From: Ectopseudomonas mendocina
Lineage (GTDB): Bacteria; Pseudomonadota; Gammaproteobacteria; Pseudomonadales; Pseudomonadaceae
Reading direction: 5' to 3'
DNA: 64,000 nucleotides
Assembly: GCF_016008875.1 (NCBI RefSeq)
Contig: NZ_JADTQG010000003.1
Coordinates: 1-64,000 of the forward strand
The translations under genes were made by a program, and so were the position numbers. The first letter of the stretch is position 1, and the number at the start of each line of letters is the position of its first letter. Below the pieces are notes generated by a model, which did not search any database, had not been told where the DNA came from, and saw only the letters and a program-made list of their open reading frames with translations. Shown here in pieces: positions 14,801 through 25,380 of the stretch.

Positions 14801-15177
14801 TTCGCGTGGCGCTTGCCGTAGCCGCAGGGGGCGCGGCTGGCTCGGTGATGCGGTTTCTGCTTTCCAGCTGGGTCGCCACCAATTGGCCGCGGCATTTTTA
14901 TCTGGGCACCTTTGCCGTCAACGTCATTGGTTGTCTGTTGATCGGCTTGTTGTCAGGCCTGTTTCTCACGCGTACCGAGCTGCCACTGGAGCTGCGCACG
15001 GGATTGATTACCGGCGTGCTGGGCGGCTTCACCACTTTTTCATCCTTCAGCCTGGAAATCATGAAACTGATCGAGGGTGGGCGCGCGCTCGAAGCGCTCG
15101 GCTACTTGGCGTTCAGCATCATCGGCGGCCTGCTGGCGGCCTGGGCCGGTTTGAGCCTGGCTCGTCTGGCGGCCTGA
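14797..15177 (+). CDS. fluC: Fluoride efflux channel FluC/CrcB
   Basis: A 126-residue four-helix membrane protein that forms dual-topology dimers exporting fluoride. The family signatures are [10 protein letters not shown] near residue 10, NVIGC at about 45-49 and GFTTFSSFS at about 75-83. The ATG overlaps the rarA stop (ATGA), so the two are probably translationally coupled. I see no fluoride riboswitch, which would not be expected for an internal operon gene. Confidence 0.95.
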   Translation: MIRVALAVAAGGAAGSVMRFLLSSWVATNWPRHFYLGTFAVNVIGCLLIGLLSGLFLTRTELPLELRTGLITGVLGGFTTFSSFSLEIMKLIEGGRALEALGYLAFSIIGGLLAAWAGLSLARLAA

Positions 15178-15184
15178 CCTGCCG

Positions 15185-15227
15185 GCAGGTTGTTGAAAAG
15201 AGCGCAGGTGGTTTTTCAACAGCCTGC
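15185..15227. repeat. Inverted repeat after fluC
   Basis: Arms of about 15 bases (GCAGGTTGTTGAAAA and its near complement ending CAACAGCCTGC) enclose a 12-base loop. It may act as the fluC terminator, since the right arm starts with five Ts, but it also looks like a dispersed Pseudomonas repeat. Confidence 0.55.
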
Positions 15228-15291
15228 TAAGGCTTTACACTCCACAACCCGCGCCACAGTGCTGGCCATCATCATTTCGCCGTTGTCTTGA

Positions 15292-16581
<1,290 letters not shown>

Positions 16582-16600
16582 GCCTGATCGTTTTGCACAT

Positions 16601-16629
16601 ACGGGGTGGCGATAGCCGCCCCGTTTTTT
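16601..16629 (+). terminator. Intrinsic terminator of serS
   Basis: The stem ACGGGGTGGC / GCCGCCCCGT (one G-T pair) with loop GATA is followed directly by a run of six Ts, 19 bases past the serS stop. Confidence 0.85.
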
Positions 16630-16691
16630 GAGCGGCATGCCTGGCGATGGACGACGTAATTGCGTTGCGCCCAGGACCGGCGTCAGTCAGT

Positions 16692-16708
16692 GGTGTGCAC
16701 GGCACACC
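16692..16708. promoter_or_regulatory. Small palindrome upstream of cysG, possible operator
   Basis: A perfect 7-bp inverted repeat, GGTGTGC-ACG-GCACACC, lies 42 bases before the cysG start. It could be a repressor site or chance. No regulator is identifiable from the sequence. Confidence 0.3.
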
Positions 16709-16750
16709 TTGCGATCCAGCCGCTCACCTTCCGCTTACGAGGCACGACTC

Positions 16751-18139
16751 ATGCAATTCCTTCCGCTGTTCCACAAGCTGCAGGATCGCCCGGTACTGGT
16801 GATCGGTGGTGGCGAGGTCGCACTGCGCAAGGCACGCCTGCTGAGCGATGCCGGAGCACGTCTGCGCGTCGTGGCGCCCGAGATTCGTAGCGAGCTTCAG
16901 GAGCTGGCCGGGGCCGAGGGCTGTTTCCTGCGCGGCTATGCGAGCAGCGATCTACAAGGCATCTCTCTGGTCATCGCCGCCACCGATGACGTGCCGCTCA
17001 ACGCGCAGATTTCCGCCGAGGCCCAGGCGCTGGGCATTCCGGTCAACGTGGTGGACGCGCCGGCGCTGTGCAGCGTGATCTTCCCGGCCATCGTCGACCG
17101 CTCGCCGCTGATCGTCGCGGTCAGCAGCGGCGGCGATGCGCCAGTGTTGGCCAGGCTGATCCGCGCCAAGATCGAGACCTGGATTCCGGCCACCTATGGC
17201 CAGCTGGCCAACCTGGGCAAGCGCTTTCGCGAGCGGGTCAAGCAGCTGTTTCCCGATGTGCAGCAGCGCCGGGTGTTCTGGGAGGACGTCTTCCAGGGGC
17301 AGATCGCCGAGAGCGTGTTTGCCGGCAAGCCGGAAGAGGGCGAGCGCCTGCTGGAGGAACGTCTGGCCGGTGCGGCGCCACGTGCGCTGGGCGAGGTCTA
17401 TCTGGTCGGCGCCGGCCCGGGCGATCCCGACCTGCTGACCTTCCGTGCTCTGCGTCTGATGCAGCAGGCCGATGTGGTGCTCTACGACCGTCTGGTGGCG
17501 CCTGCGATCATCGAGCTGTGCCGGCGCGATGCCGAGCGTATCTACGTCGGCAAGCGCCGCGCCGATCACGCTGTGCCACAGGAGCAGATCAACCAGCTAC
17601 TCATCGATCTGGCACACCAGGGCAAGCGCGTGCTGCGCCTGAAGGGCGGCGATCCATTCATCTTCGGCCGTGGCGGCGAGGAGATCGAACAGCTGGCGGT
17701 GAAGGGCATTCCTTTCCAGGTCGTGCCGGGCATCACCGCTGCCTCGGGTTGCGCCGCCTACGCCGGCATTCCGCTGACTCATCGCGATCACGCGCAGTCG
17801 GTGCGCTTCGTGACCGGTCACCTGAAGGACGGCAGCAGCAACCTGCCCTGGAAGGATCTGGTGGCGCCCGGCCAGACGCTGGTGTTCTACATGGGCCTGG
17901 TGGGGTTGCCGGGTATCTGCGAACAGCTGATCGCGCATGGCCGCTCAGGAGCAACGCCGGCAGCACTGGTGCAGCAGGGCACTACGCAGAATCAGCGGGT
18001 CTTCACCGGCACGCTGGAAACCTTGCCGGAGCTGGTGGGCGAGCATGAAGTGCACGCGCCCACCCTGGTGATCGTCGGGGAAGTGGTCACCCTGCGGGAC
18101 AAGCTGGCCTGGTTCGAAGGCGCCCAGGGCGGCATCTGA
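16751..18139 (+). CDS. cysG: Siroheme synthase CysG (trifunctional)
   Basis: Makes siroheme for sulfite and nitrite reductases from uroporphyrinogen III. Residues 1-145 are the dehydrogenase/ferrochelatase part, with the NAD motif [12 protein letters not shown] at 17-28 and the [11 protein letters not shown] segment. A linker leads to the SAM-dependent uroporphyrinogen methyltransferase (about 216-462), beginning [13 protein letters not shown] and including the [15 protein letters not shown] loop. The length is 462 residues from the ATG at 16751, the usual size. The frame is open for 123 bases upstream without a plausible start. Confidence 0.96.
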   Translation: MQFLPLFHKLQDRPVLVIGGGEVALRKARLLSDAGARLRVVAPEIRSELQELAGAEGCFLRGYASSDLQGISLVIAATDDVPLNAQISAEAQALGIPVNVVDAPALCSVIFPAIVDRSPLIVAVSSGGDAPVLARLIRAKIETWIPATYGQLANLGKRFRERVKQLFPDVQQRRVFWEDVFQGQIAESVFAGKPEEGERLLEERLAGAAPRALGEVYLVGAGPGDPDLLTFRALRLMQQADVVLYDRLVAPAIIELCRRDAERIYVGKRRADHAVPQEQINQLLIDLAHQGKRVLRLKGGDPFIFGRGGEEIEQLAVKGIPFQVVPGITAASGCAAYAGIPLTHRDHAQSVRFVTGHLKDGSSNLPWKDLVAPGQTLVFYMGLVGLPGICEQLIAHGRSGATPAALVQQGTTQNQRVFTGTLETLPELVGEHEVHAPTLVIVGEVVTLRDKLAWFEGAQGGI

Positions 18140-18144
18140 CGAAG

Positions 18145-18217
18145 GTAGGGTGGATCGCGCTTCATCGATCCACCGCGGCTGGGCATCGGTGGATGAAAAA
18201 AGCGTCATCCACCCTAC
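18145..18217. repeat. Nested inverted repeat between cysG and a GST-like gene
   Basis: Outer arms GTAGGGTGGAT and ATCCACCCTAC are exact complements. A second pair (GATCCACC / GGTGGAT) is nested inside. It is a palindromic element of the type often found between convergent Pseudomonas genes and may terminate both. Confidence 0.7.
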
Positions 18218-18227
18218 GACCTGGCTC

Positions 18228-19229
18228 TCAGCTTTTTTGCCACACACCCTTGCCTGGCAGGCGCTGGCGATCATGCGTACGCGCGAAGTCCTGCAGCGGC
18301 CCCTTGGGGATCACGCCTGTAGGATTGATGGTGGCGTGGCTGGCGTAGTAGTGCGACTTGATATGAGTGAAGTCCACCGTCTCGGCGATACCCGGCCACT
18401 GATACAGCTCACGCAACCAGTTGGAAAGGTTCGGGTAATCCTCGATGCGCCGCAGGTTGCACTTGAAGTGCCCGTGATAGACGGCATCGAAGCGAATCAC
18501 TGTGGTGAACAGACGAATGTCCGCTTCGGTCAGGTACTCGCCTGCCAGGTAGCGATTCTCATCGAGCAGTGCTTCCAGTTCGTCGAGCATGGCGAACAGC
18601 TCGTCGAAGGCTTCTTCGTAGGCTTCCTGAGTGGTGGCGAAACCGGCGCGGTAGACGCCATTGTTCACCGCCGGGTAGATGCGCTCGTTGAGCTGGTCGA
18701 TACGTTCGCGCAGCGGCTCGGGGTAGAAGTCCAGGTTATTACCGGTCAGGCCGTCGAATGCGCTGTTGAACATGCGGATGATCTCCGCCGATTCGTTGCT
18801 AACGATGCCGCCGCTCTGTTTGTCCCACAGCGCAGGTACGGTCACGCGGCCGGTGTAGTTGCGGTCGTCGCTCGTGTAGCGCTGGTGCATGTAGCTCAGG
18901 TTGTCGAGGTGGTCACCGCTGGAGCCGGTTTCACGGTCGAAGGTCCAGCCATGCTCGCGCATCAGCCAGCTGACCACCGAGACGTCGATCAAGGATTCCA
19001 GACCCTTGAGCTTGCGCAGGATCAGGGTGCGATGAGCCCAGGGGCAGGCCAACGAGACGTACAGATGATAACGCCCGGCCTCGGCCTTGAAGCCGCCATC
19101 GCCGCTTGGCCCGGCGCTGCCGTCGGCGGTTACCCAGTTGCGGCGTTGCGCGCTTTCGCGCTGGAAGCGGCCACTGTTGCCGGTGTTGTACCACTGGTCA
19201 TGCCAGCGTCCATCGATCAACAAGCCCAT
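18228..19229 (-). CDS. Glutathionyl-hydroquinone reductase-like GST (YqjG/PcpF family)
   Basis: A 333-residue protein of the omega/xi-class glutathione S-transferase family. These enzymes remove glutathione from glutathionyl-(hydro)quinones using a single Cys. The active-site motif is ACPWAHR, with the catalytic Cys at residue 62. It is followed by a thioredoxin-like N-domain and a helical C-domain containing the family stretch YPAVNNGVYRAGFATTQEAYE. It stands alone, convergent with cysG across a palindromic repeat. The family call is secure; the physiological substrate is unknown. Confidence 0.9.
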   Translation of the reverse strand: MGLLIDGRWHDQWYNTGNSGRFQRESAQRRNWVTADGSAGPSGDGGFKAEAGRYHLYVSLACPWAHRTLILRKLKGLESLIDVSVVSWLMREHGWTFDRETGSSGDHLDNLSYMHQRYTSDDRNYTGRVTVPALWDKQSGGIVSNESAEIIRMFNSAFDGLTGNNLDFYPEPLRERIDQLNERIYPAVNNGVYRAGFATTQEAYEEAFDELFAMLDELEALLDENRYLAGEYLTEADIRLFTTVIRFDAVYHGHFKCNLRRIEDYPNLSNWLRELYQWPGIAETVDFTHIKSHYYASHATINPTGVIPKGPLQDFARTHDRQRLPGKGVWQKS

Positions 19230-19314
19230 AACGCTTGCCTCCGTTCTGAATGAACCTGAAGTCTAGCGTTATGAAGTTGATTGAAAGGTGGAAAAATCTG
19301 GCTGAAAAGATCGA

Positions 19315-20298
19315 TCAATTAGATTGAAAGCGTGTATCCCAGCGTTGCTGCGCTTGCTGGAAAGCCTCATCGCGGGCCATGCCCAGCCCACGTAGTGCGG
19401 TGGCCATGGTGGCGATCACGGCCAGGTGGCCGTAGGCGTCCTCTTGCTCGCCCCGCCAGAACGCGCCCAGTACGTCCGGATCGAGCCGCTCGGGCTTGAC
19501 GTGGCGCTGTGCCGAGAGCGCTGGCCATTCCTCGTCCCAGTCCGCGCCGTTACACGTGCCGTACAGATGGCAGGCCACGTCCGGATTGACCTCGATCTCG
19601 CCGCCTTCGCCCTTGATCACGATGGCCTCGTCGCCCAGCAGTCGACTGGCCTCGCGGTGCACGGCCTGGTAGCCGGGGTGAAAGATGCTCTGCAGCCCGC
19701 AGCTGGCACCGAGCGGGTTGATGATGCGCGCCAGGGAGTGAATCGGCGAGCGTAGGCCGAGGGTGTTGCGCAAGTCGATCATGCGCTGCAGCGCTGGCAT
19801 CCAGTCACCCAGGTAGCTGTAGGCGAGGCCATGTTGATCGAGCGCCGTTGCCACACTTTGCCAGTCACGGCAGCAGGGGATATCCAGCACTGCCAGCAGC
19901 TGCTCGGTATACAGGCGCCCGGCGGTATGCGCGCCGCCGCCGTGCATGAAGATGCGCACGCCGCTGGCGGCCAACGCCTTGGCCGCCAGCAAATACCAGG
20001 GCAGGTGACGCTTCTTGCCGGCGTAGCTGGGCCAGTCCAGGTCGACCTGGATGGCGGGCGCGGCCAGTCGCGGGCGGATGGCTTCGGTGAAACCGGCAAG
20101 CTCCTCGGCGCTTTCCTCCTTGTGCCGCAGCAGCATCAGGAAGGCGCCGAGTTGAGTGTCCTCGACCTTGCCGTCGAGCAGCATGCCCATGGCTTCGCGG
20201 GCTTCCTCGCGGGTCAGGCCGCGTGCACCGCGCTTGCCCTTGCCAAGCGTGCGCACGAACTGGGCGAAAGGGTGTTCTTCGGGCGTGATCAGCTTCAT
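19315..20298 (-). CDS. TrpD2/YbiB-like glycosyl (phosphoribosyl) transferase family protein
   Basis: A 327-residue homologue of anthranilate phosphoribosyltransferase lacking a trp context. The N-terminal helical domain (GLTREEAREAMGMLLDG, about 26-42) and a modified nucleoside/PRPP-binding domain with FMHGGGAHTAG are visible. In E. coli the YbiB relative binds nucleic acid and has no anthranilate activity. Its ATG overlaps the tusE stop by 4 bases, so it is the last gene of the tus operon. A much longer reading from 20496 overlaps tusE and is rejected. Confidence 0.85.
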   Translation of the reverse strand: MKLITPEEHPFAQFVRTLGKGKRGARGLTREEAREAMGMLLDGKVEDTQLGAFLMLLRHKEESAEELAGFTEAIRPRLAAPAIQVDLDWPSYAGKKRHLPWYLLAAKALAASGVRIFMHGGGAHTAGRLYTEQLLAVLDIPCCRDWQSVATALDQHGLAYSYLGDWMPALQRMIDLRNTLGLRSPIHSLARIINPLGASCGLQSIFHPGYQAVHREASRLLGDEAIVIKGEGGEIEVNPDVACHLYGTCNGADWDEEWPALSAQRHVKPERLDPDVLGAFWRGEQEDAYGHLAVIATMATALRGLGMARDEAFQQAQQRWDTRFQSN

Positions 20299-20630
20299 AG
20301 GCAATTGGTCGGTTTCGGCAGGCCGGCGAGCTTGGCGGCGAGTTTGGCGGGCGTGCCCTTGAACAGGCGGTTGAGGTGCAGGCTGTTGCCCTTGTCGGGG
20401 CCGAGCTTGAGCGCCACGTACTTGATCAAGGGGCGATTGGCCGGTGATAGCTGGAATTCTGCGTAGAACGCTCGCAGCAGGTCGAGAATTTCCCAATGCT
20501 CATCGCTCAGTTGCAGTTCTTCTGCGGCGGCCAGCGCTTCGGCAACGGGGCGTGACCAGTCCTGTAGCTCGACCAGGTAGCCGTCCTTGTCCAGGGCGAT
20601 ATCGCGTCCGCCGACGTTCAAACTGTTCAT
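20295..20630 (-). CDS. tusE: TusE/DsrC-family sulfurtransferase
   Basis: Last sulfur carrier of the Tus relay, which hands persulfide to MnmA for 2-thiouridine at tRNA position 34. It is 111 residues, typical. The catalytic Cys is the penultimate residue (NCL at the end), as in all TusE proteins. The start overlaps the tusB stop by 4 bases. Confidence 0.95.
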   Translation of the reverse strand: MNSLNVGGRDIALDKDGYLVELQDWSRPVAEALAAAEELQLSDEHWEILDLLRAFYAEFQLSPANRPLIKYVALKLGPDKGNSLHLNRLFKGTPAKLAAKLAGLPKPTNCL

Positions 20631-20926
20631 AACCAGCTGTTGACCTTGGCGTAGCGGGTGCAGAGCTCGACGAATGCCGGGTAATCCACGACCTGCACGC
20701 GCTCGCGCGCTTGCAGGCCGCGTGCGGCGAGGTCCTCGTCCAGGGCATAGAGCGCAACGCTGGTTGGCATCAGCTGCAGCGCCTGCAGGTTGGCGGTGCC
20801 GGGTTGCAGCGCGTATACCGCATCGCCGCTGAGCAGCAGCGCGTCAGCGCCGCCCAGCAGGCGCAGGCAACTGGCCAGGCGGCTGTCGGCAAAAGGCGAA
20901 TGGGAAAGGATGTGCAGGGTGGCCAT
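20627..20926 (-). CDS. tusB: Sulfurtransferase complex subunit TusB (DsrH family)
   Basis: A 99-residue subunit of the TusBCD hexamer that accepts sulfur from TusA. It begins MATLHILSHSPFADSRLASC and carries the LLLSGDAVYAL stretch of the DsrH fold. It is a diverged family. Position between tusC (1-base overlap) and tusE (4-base overlap) supports the call. Confidence 0.92.
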   Translation of the reverse strand: MATLHILSHSPFADSRLASCLRLLGGADALLLSGDAVYALQPGTANLQALQLMPTSVALYALDEDLAARGLQARERVQVVDYPAFVELCTRYAKVNSWL

Positions 20927-21285
20927 CAGAGGGTGATCACCTGGTCGTAACGATCGAGGAGGGCGGTCAGGGCGTCGTCGTCGAGGCGCTCTACCGGCAG
21001 GTTCAATTCGGCGTCGCCAAGGCCGCGTTCAATGAGGCTGCGCTGGCTGGCGTACAGGCTCTCTACGCCGAACAGGGGTAGGGCCTGGAGGTTGGCGCCG
21101 AGATCTTTCTGCTGTAACTGGCCAGGCTGCTGCCCGACGTTGAGCTGAAAGACGCCGTCATCGAGAAACAGCATGCCAATGGGCAGATCGAAGGCACCGC
21201 CCGCCAGCGCGATGTCCAGCGCCTCGCGCGCGCCAGGGCCGCTCCAGGGCGCCTGGCGGCTGATGATCAGCAGCGACTTGTTCAT
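20926..21285 (-). CDS. tusC: Sulfurtransferase complex subunit TusC (DsrF family)
   Basis: A 119-residue DsrE/F-like subunit of TusBCD. The start MNKSLLIISRQAPWSG and the segment REALDIALAGGAFDLPIGMLFLDDGVF are typical. The start codon follows the tusD stop without a gap. Confidence 0.93.
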   Translation of the reverse strand: MNKSLLIISRQAPWSGPGAREALDIALAGGAFDLPIGMLFLDDGVFQLNVGQQPGQLQQKDLGANLQALPLFGVESLYASQRSLIERGLGDAELNLPVERLDDDALTALLDRYDQVITL

Positions 21286-21678
21286 TCAGTTGCCTCCGAA
21301 GCAGATCAATCGGTCGGCCTGCTGCGCCGCTTCGTGTAACTGGCCGAGGCCGGAAAGCTCCCAAGGCGCTTGCAGATTGGCCGCCGGGCGCGCATAGCGC
21401 TGCGCCTCTTCAGCGTTCAGCATGCCGCGACGCAGTGCCGCGGCGATACACACCACGGCGTCCAACCCGTTGCTCGAGACGAACTCGCGCCACTCCCGGG
21501 GCAGGTCCAGCTCATCCTGCGGGGTCACGACATTGCTGGCGGCGCTGTGCACGCCGTCCTGATAGAAGAACAGGCGAACGATCTCGTGGCCGCCGGCTAC
21601 CGCCGCCTGGGCAAAGCGCAGCGCGCGCCGCGAGGCAGGCTGGTGAGGAGCGGCGAACAGGGCGATGGCAAACTTCAT
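21286..21678 (-). CDS. tusD: Sulfurtransferase complex subunit TusD (DsrE family)
   Basis: A 130-residue TusBCD subunit carrying the catalytic Cys of the complex. That Cys lies in the segment DAVVCIAAALRRG (about residues 80-92), and the fold signature RLFFYQDGVH is at about 35-44. I chose the ATG at 21678 (MKFAIALFAAP); an open frame of 75 codons upstream runs into the yccA terminator. It is the first gene of the five-gene tus operon. Confidence 0.93.
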   Translation of the reverse strand: MKFAIALFAAPHQPASRRALRFAQAAVAGGHEIVRLFFYQDGVHSAASNVVTPQDELDLPREWREFVSSNGLDAVVCIAAALRRGMLNAEEAQRYARPAANLQAPWELSGLGQLHEAAQQADRLICFGGN

Positions 21679-21751
21679 GGAGTGTCCGGCGAGGCAAAAC
21701 TGCGGCAATGATAAGGCCAGGGTGCCCGGCAAACAAAGAATCACGCGCAAG

Positions 21752-21773
21752 AAAAAGCCCGCCGAAGCGGGCT
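21752..21773 (-). terminator. Intrinsic terminator of yccA
   Basis: The hairpin AGCCCGC-CGAA-GCGGGCT is followed on the minus strand by five Ts, 20 bases past the yccA stop. Confidence 0.85.
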
Positions 21774-21793
21774 CCAAGGGGGACGAACCGTGA

Positions 21794-22462
21794 TCAGTCG
21801 TCGCCGCCCATGATACCGAAGATCTGCAGCAGACTGATAAACAGGTTGTAGATCGACACGTACAGGCTAATGGTGGCCATGATGTAGTTACGCTCACCGC
21901 CATGGATGATGGCGCTGGTCTGAAACAGGATGCAGACCGAGGAGAAGAGCACGAAGCCGGCGCTGATCGCCAGTTGCAGGCCGCTGATCTGGAAGAAGAA
22001 GCTGGCCAGTACGGCGGCGAGCAGGACGAAGAAACCGGCGGTGATGAAGCCGCTGAGGAAGCTCATGTCCTTGCGGGTGGTCAGCACGTACGCGGACAGG
22101 CCGAAGAACACCAGCGCGGTCATGGAGAACGCCGAGCTGATCACCTCGGCACCGTTGGCCATGCCCAGGTAGCGGTTGAGGATCGGGCCTAGGGTGTAGC
22201 CCATGAAGCCGGTCAGGGCGAGGGTGGAGACCAGGCCCCAGGCCGAGTCGCGCAGCTTGTAGGTGAGGAAGAACAGGCCATAGAAGCCGATCAGCACCAC
22301 GAAGAAGTTCGGGTAGGGCACATTGGCGCGCTGACTGAGGAAGGCGACCAGGCCGCTGAAAGCCAGGGTGATGGCCAGCAGGCCGTAAGTGTTGCGCAAG
22401 ACCTTGCTGACTTCCAGCTGGTCGGCCTGCGAATGGTTCAGTACGTAGTCTCGCTCTTGCAT
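21794..22462 (-). CDS. yccA: Bax inhibitor-1/YccA family membrane protein
   Basis: A 222-residue inner-membrane protein with seven hydrophobic segments, related to E. coli YccA, a substrate and modulator of the FtsH protease. The N-terminus (about 25 residues) is hydrophilic and the C-terminus ends in two Asp residues (GGDD), as in Pseudomonas homologues. It is upstream of, and codirectional with, the tus operon but separated from it by a terminator. Confidence 0.92.
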   Translation of the reverse strand: MQERDYVLNHSQADQLEVSKVLRNTYGLLAITLAFSGLVAFLSQRANVPYPNFFVVLIGFYGLFFLTYKLRDSAWGLVSTLALTGFMGYTLGPILNRYLGMANGAEVISSAFSMTALVFFGLSAYVLTTRKDMSFLSGFITAGFFVLLAAVLASFFFQISGLQLAISAGFVLFSSVCILFQTSAIIHGGERNYIMATISLYVSIYNLFISLLQIFGIMGGDD

Positions 22463-22625
22463 GGCGACGCTCCTGTGGCACGAGGATCCGATAATCGAAT
22501 GCCCGGATCATAACAGAGCCAAACGAAGTGCCAAGACAGAGAGTTTGACAGTGTGTTGCGTTCCGGTAAGATTGCCGCCCGCACTGCAGCGGAGGTTGAA
22601 ATCTCATCCTCCCTGCTCAGCGTTT

Positions 22626-22713
22626 GGAAGCGTGGCCGAGTGGTTTAAGGCAACGGTCTTGAAAACCGTCGATGGGCAACTATCCGTGAGTTCGAATCTC
22701 ACCGCTTCCGCCA
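22626..22713 (+). tRNA. tRNA-Ser (anticodon TGA)
   Basis: An 88-base gene with encoded CCA. The acceptor stem GGAAGCG pairs with CGCTTCC. The anticodon loop is CTTGAAA, giving anticodon TGA (codon UCA). A long variable arm, expected for tRNA-Ser, and TTCGAAT in the T loop are present. Confidence 0.97.
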
Positions 22714-22876
22714 ATTCTCCCTATTGCCTTGACGCGATTTCTGATCCTAATCTGGCGCTTGCTTTTTGACTGCTGTGCGCCAAGCTAGGTCAGTGCCTGG
22801 CTTTTTGCTAAGGTGGCCGGCAAGTTCAACCTCACCGTCGTTGCACGGTGGCTGACAAGGTGCAACGAGGTGGCGA

Positions 22877-23521
22877 TTGATTAGGGTCCTGGTAGTCGAC
22901 GATCACGATCTGGTTCGCACTGGCATCACCCGCATGCTGGCCGATATCGATGGTCTGCAAGTGGTGGGCGAAGCCTGCACCGGCGAAGAGGCCCTGCTCA
23001 AGGTCCGCGAACTCAAGCCCGATGTTGTGCTGATGGACGTCAAGATGCCTGGCATCGGCGGCCTGGAAGCCACACGCAAACTGATGCGCAGCCACCCCGA
23101 TATCAAGGTCGTCGCGGTCACCGTGTGCGAGGAAGATCCATTCCCGACTCGCCTGTTGCAGGCTGGCGCCGCCGGTTACCTGACCAAGGGCGCCGCGCTG
23201 GATGAAATGGTGCAGGCCATTCGCCTGGTGTTCGCCGGCCAGCGCTACATCGACCCGCAAATCGCCCAGCAACTGGCGCTGAAATCCTTCCAGCCGCAAA
23301 CCAGTGGCTCGCCGTTCGATCTTCTGTCCGAGCGCGAAATCCAGATCGCACTGATGATCGCCAACTGCCACAAGGTGCAGAACATCTCGGACAAGCTGTG
23401 CCTGTCGCCGAAGACGGTCAACACCTACCGTTACCGCATCTTCGAGAAGCTCTCCATCACCAGCGACGTCGAGCTGGCCCTGCTTGCGGTACGCCACGGC
23501 ATGGTCGACGCCGTCAGCTGA
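22877..23521 (+). CDS. gacA: Response regulator GacA
   Basis: A 214-residue NarL-family regulator, partner of the GacS sensor kinase, which turns on the RsmY/RsmZ small RNAs and thereby secondary metabolism, biofilm and virulence genes. The receiver domain (1-120) has the acidic pair D8/D9, phosphoacceptor D54 and the K of YLTKGA. The LuxR-type helix-turn-helix (about 148-205) contains [13 protein letters not shown]. The start is TTG at 22877, which gives the canonical [14 protein letters not shown]; no ATG fits. uvrC follows 2 bases after the stop. Confidence 0.97.
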   Translation: MIRVLVVDDHDLVRTGITRMLADIDGLQVVGEACTGEEALLKVRELKPDVVLMDVKMPGIGGLEATRKLMRSHPDIKVVAVTVCEEDPFPTRLLQAGAAGYLTKGAALDEMVQAIRLVFAGQRYIDPQIAQQLALKSFQPQTSGSPFDLLSEREIQIALMIANCHKVQNISDKLCLSPKTVNTYRYRIFEKLSITSDVELALLAVRHGMVDAVS

Positions 23522-23523
23522 AG

Positions 23524-25347
23524 ATGTCTGCATCCTTCGATTCGAGCGCCTTCCTGGCGACCTGCAGCGGTCGCCCTGGCGTCTATCGCATGTTCGATGG
23601 CGAGGCTCGCCTGCTCTATGTCGGCAAGGCGAAGAACCTCAAGAAGCGTCTCGCCAGTTATTTCCGCAAGACCGGTCAGGCGCCCAAGACGGCCGCCCTG
23701 GTCGCACGCATCGCACAGATCGAAACCACCATCACTGCCAACGAGACCGAGGCGCTGCTGCTCGAGCAGACGCTGATCAAGGAATGGCGGCCGCCGTATA
23801 ACATCCTGCTGCGCGACGATAAGTCCTATCCCTATGTATTCCTCTCTGACGGCGAATTCCCACGCCTCGGCATCCATCGTGGCGCCAAGAAAGCCAAGGG
23901 GCGCTACTTCGGTCCGTACCCCAGCGCCCTGGCGATTCGCGAGAGCCTGAGCCTGCTGCAGAAGACCTTTCTGGTTCGTCAGTGCGAGGACAGCTACTAC
24001 AAAAACCGTACGCGCCCCTGCCTGCAGTATCAGATCAAACGCTGCAAAGGCCCCTGCGTTGGCCTGGTCAGCCCGGAGGAATACGCCGAAGACGTGCGCC
24101 ACTCGGTGATGTTTCTCGACGGCCGCAGCAATGCACTGAGCGAAGAACTCTCTGCCAGCATGGAAAAGGCCTCCATGGTCCTGGAGTTCGAACGTGCTGC
24201 CGAGTTGCGCGACCAGATCGCCATGCTGCGCCGCGTACAGGACCAGCAGAGCATGGAAGGCGGCAGCGGCGATGTCGATGTGGTCGCCGTAATGCTCACG
24301 CCTGGCGGCGCATGCGTGCACCTGATCAGCGTGCGCGGCGGCCGCGTGCTCGGCAGCAAGAATTTCTTCCCGCAGGTGGCGATCGAAGAGGAGGGCGGCG
24401 ATGTGCTGATGGCCTTCCTCGCTCAGTACTACCTGGGCAACGCCGAACGCGATCTGCCCAGCGAGCTGATCGTCAACGTGCAGCATGAAGACTTTGCCAC
24501 CCTGATTGAGGCTATCGAATCGCTGCGTGGGCGCAGCCTCAGCATCAGCTTGCGCGTGCGTGGCACGCGAGCGCGCTGGCAACAACTGGCCGTCACCAAT
24601 GCAGAACAGGCGCTGGCTGCTCGCCTGGCCAACCGGCAGCACCTGGCTGAACGCTTCGAGGCGCTGGCGACCGTGCTGGAAATGGACGAGCCGCCGCAGC
24701 GCATGGAGTGCTTCGATATCAGCCACTCCAGCGGTGAGGCGACGGTCGCTTCCTGCGTGGTGTTCGGCCCCGAAGGGCCGCTAAAGTCCGACTACCGCCG
24801 CTTCAATATCGAGGGCGTGACTGCCGGCGATGACTACGCCGCCATGCACCAGGCCCTGACCCGTCGCTTCAGCAAGATCAAGGATGGCGAAGGCAAGCTG
24901 CCTGACGTGCTGTTGGTGGACGGCGGCAAGGGCCAGCTGGCCATGGCCCGTGAGGTGCTGCAGGAGCTGGCGGTCCCGGATCTGATCCTGCTTGGCGTGG
25001 CCAAGGGCACGACGCGCAAGCCCGGGCTCGAAGTGCTCTACCTCAACGATGCCGAGCATGAGTTCACCTTGCCCGGCAACTCGCCGGCACTGCACCTGAT
25101 CCAGCAGATTCGTGATGAATCGCACCGCTTCGCGATCACCGGGCACCGTGCACGCCGTGGCAAGACGCGGCGTACCTCGACGCTGGAAGAGGTCGCCGGG
25201 ATCGGCCCGAAGCGGCGGCGTGAACTGCTCAATCACTTCGGTGGTCTACAGGAACTCTCCCGCGCCAGTGCCGAAGAAATTGCCAAAGCGCCGGGAATCA
25301 GTAAAAAGCTCGCCGAGTTGATTTATGACACTCTGCACAGTGAGTAG
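23524..25347 (+). CDS. uvrC: Excinuclease ABC subunit C
   Basis: Makes both incisions in nucleotide excision repair, 607 residues. The GIY-YIG nuclease domain (about 14-95) carries 3' incision, a UVR domain contacting UvrB lies near 200-235, the RNase H-like C-terminal nuclease (with [11 protein letters not shown]) carries 5' incision, and two helix-hairpin-helix units close the protein. The ATG at 23524 is just after the gacA stop, and the gacA-uvrC pair is conserved in gamma-proteobacteria. Confidence 0.97.
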   Translation: MSASFDSSAFLATCSGRPGVYRMFDGEARLLYVGKAKNLKKRLASYFRKTGQAPKTAALVARIAQIETTITANETEALLLEQTLIKEWRPPYNILLRDDKSYPYVFLSDGEFPRLGIHRGAKKAKGRYFGPYPSALAIRESLSLLQKTFLVRQCEDSYYKNRTRPCLQYQIKRCKGPCVGLVSPEEYAEDVRHSVMFLDGRSNALSEELSASMEKASMVLEFERAAELRDQIAMLRRVQDQQSMEGGSGDVDVVAVMLTPGGACVHLISVRGGRVLGSKNFFPQVAIEEEGGDVLMAFLAQYYLGNAERDLPSELIVNVQHEDFATLIEAIESLRGRSLSISLRVRGTRARWQQLAVTNAEQALAARLANRQHLAERFEALATVLEMDEPPQRMECFDISHSSGEATVASCVVFGPEGPLKSDYRRFNIEGVTAGDDYAAMHQALTRRFSKIKDGEGKLPDVLLVDGGKGQLAMAREVLQELAVPDLILLGVAKGTTRKPGLEVLYLNDAEHEFTLPGNSPALHLIQQIRDESHRFAITGHRARRGKTRRTSTLEEVAGIGPKRRRELLNHFGGLQELSRASAEEIAKAPGISKKLAELIYDTLHSE

Positions 25348-25380
25348 AATGCCCGTTCACTTCGCAGCCCAGTTGTGCCG

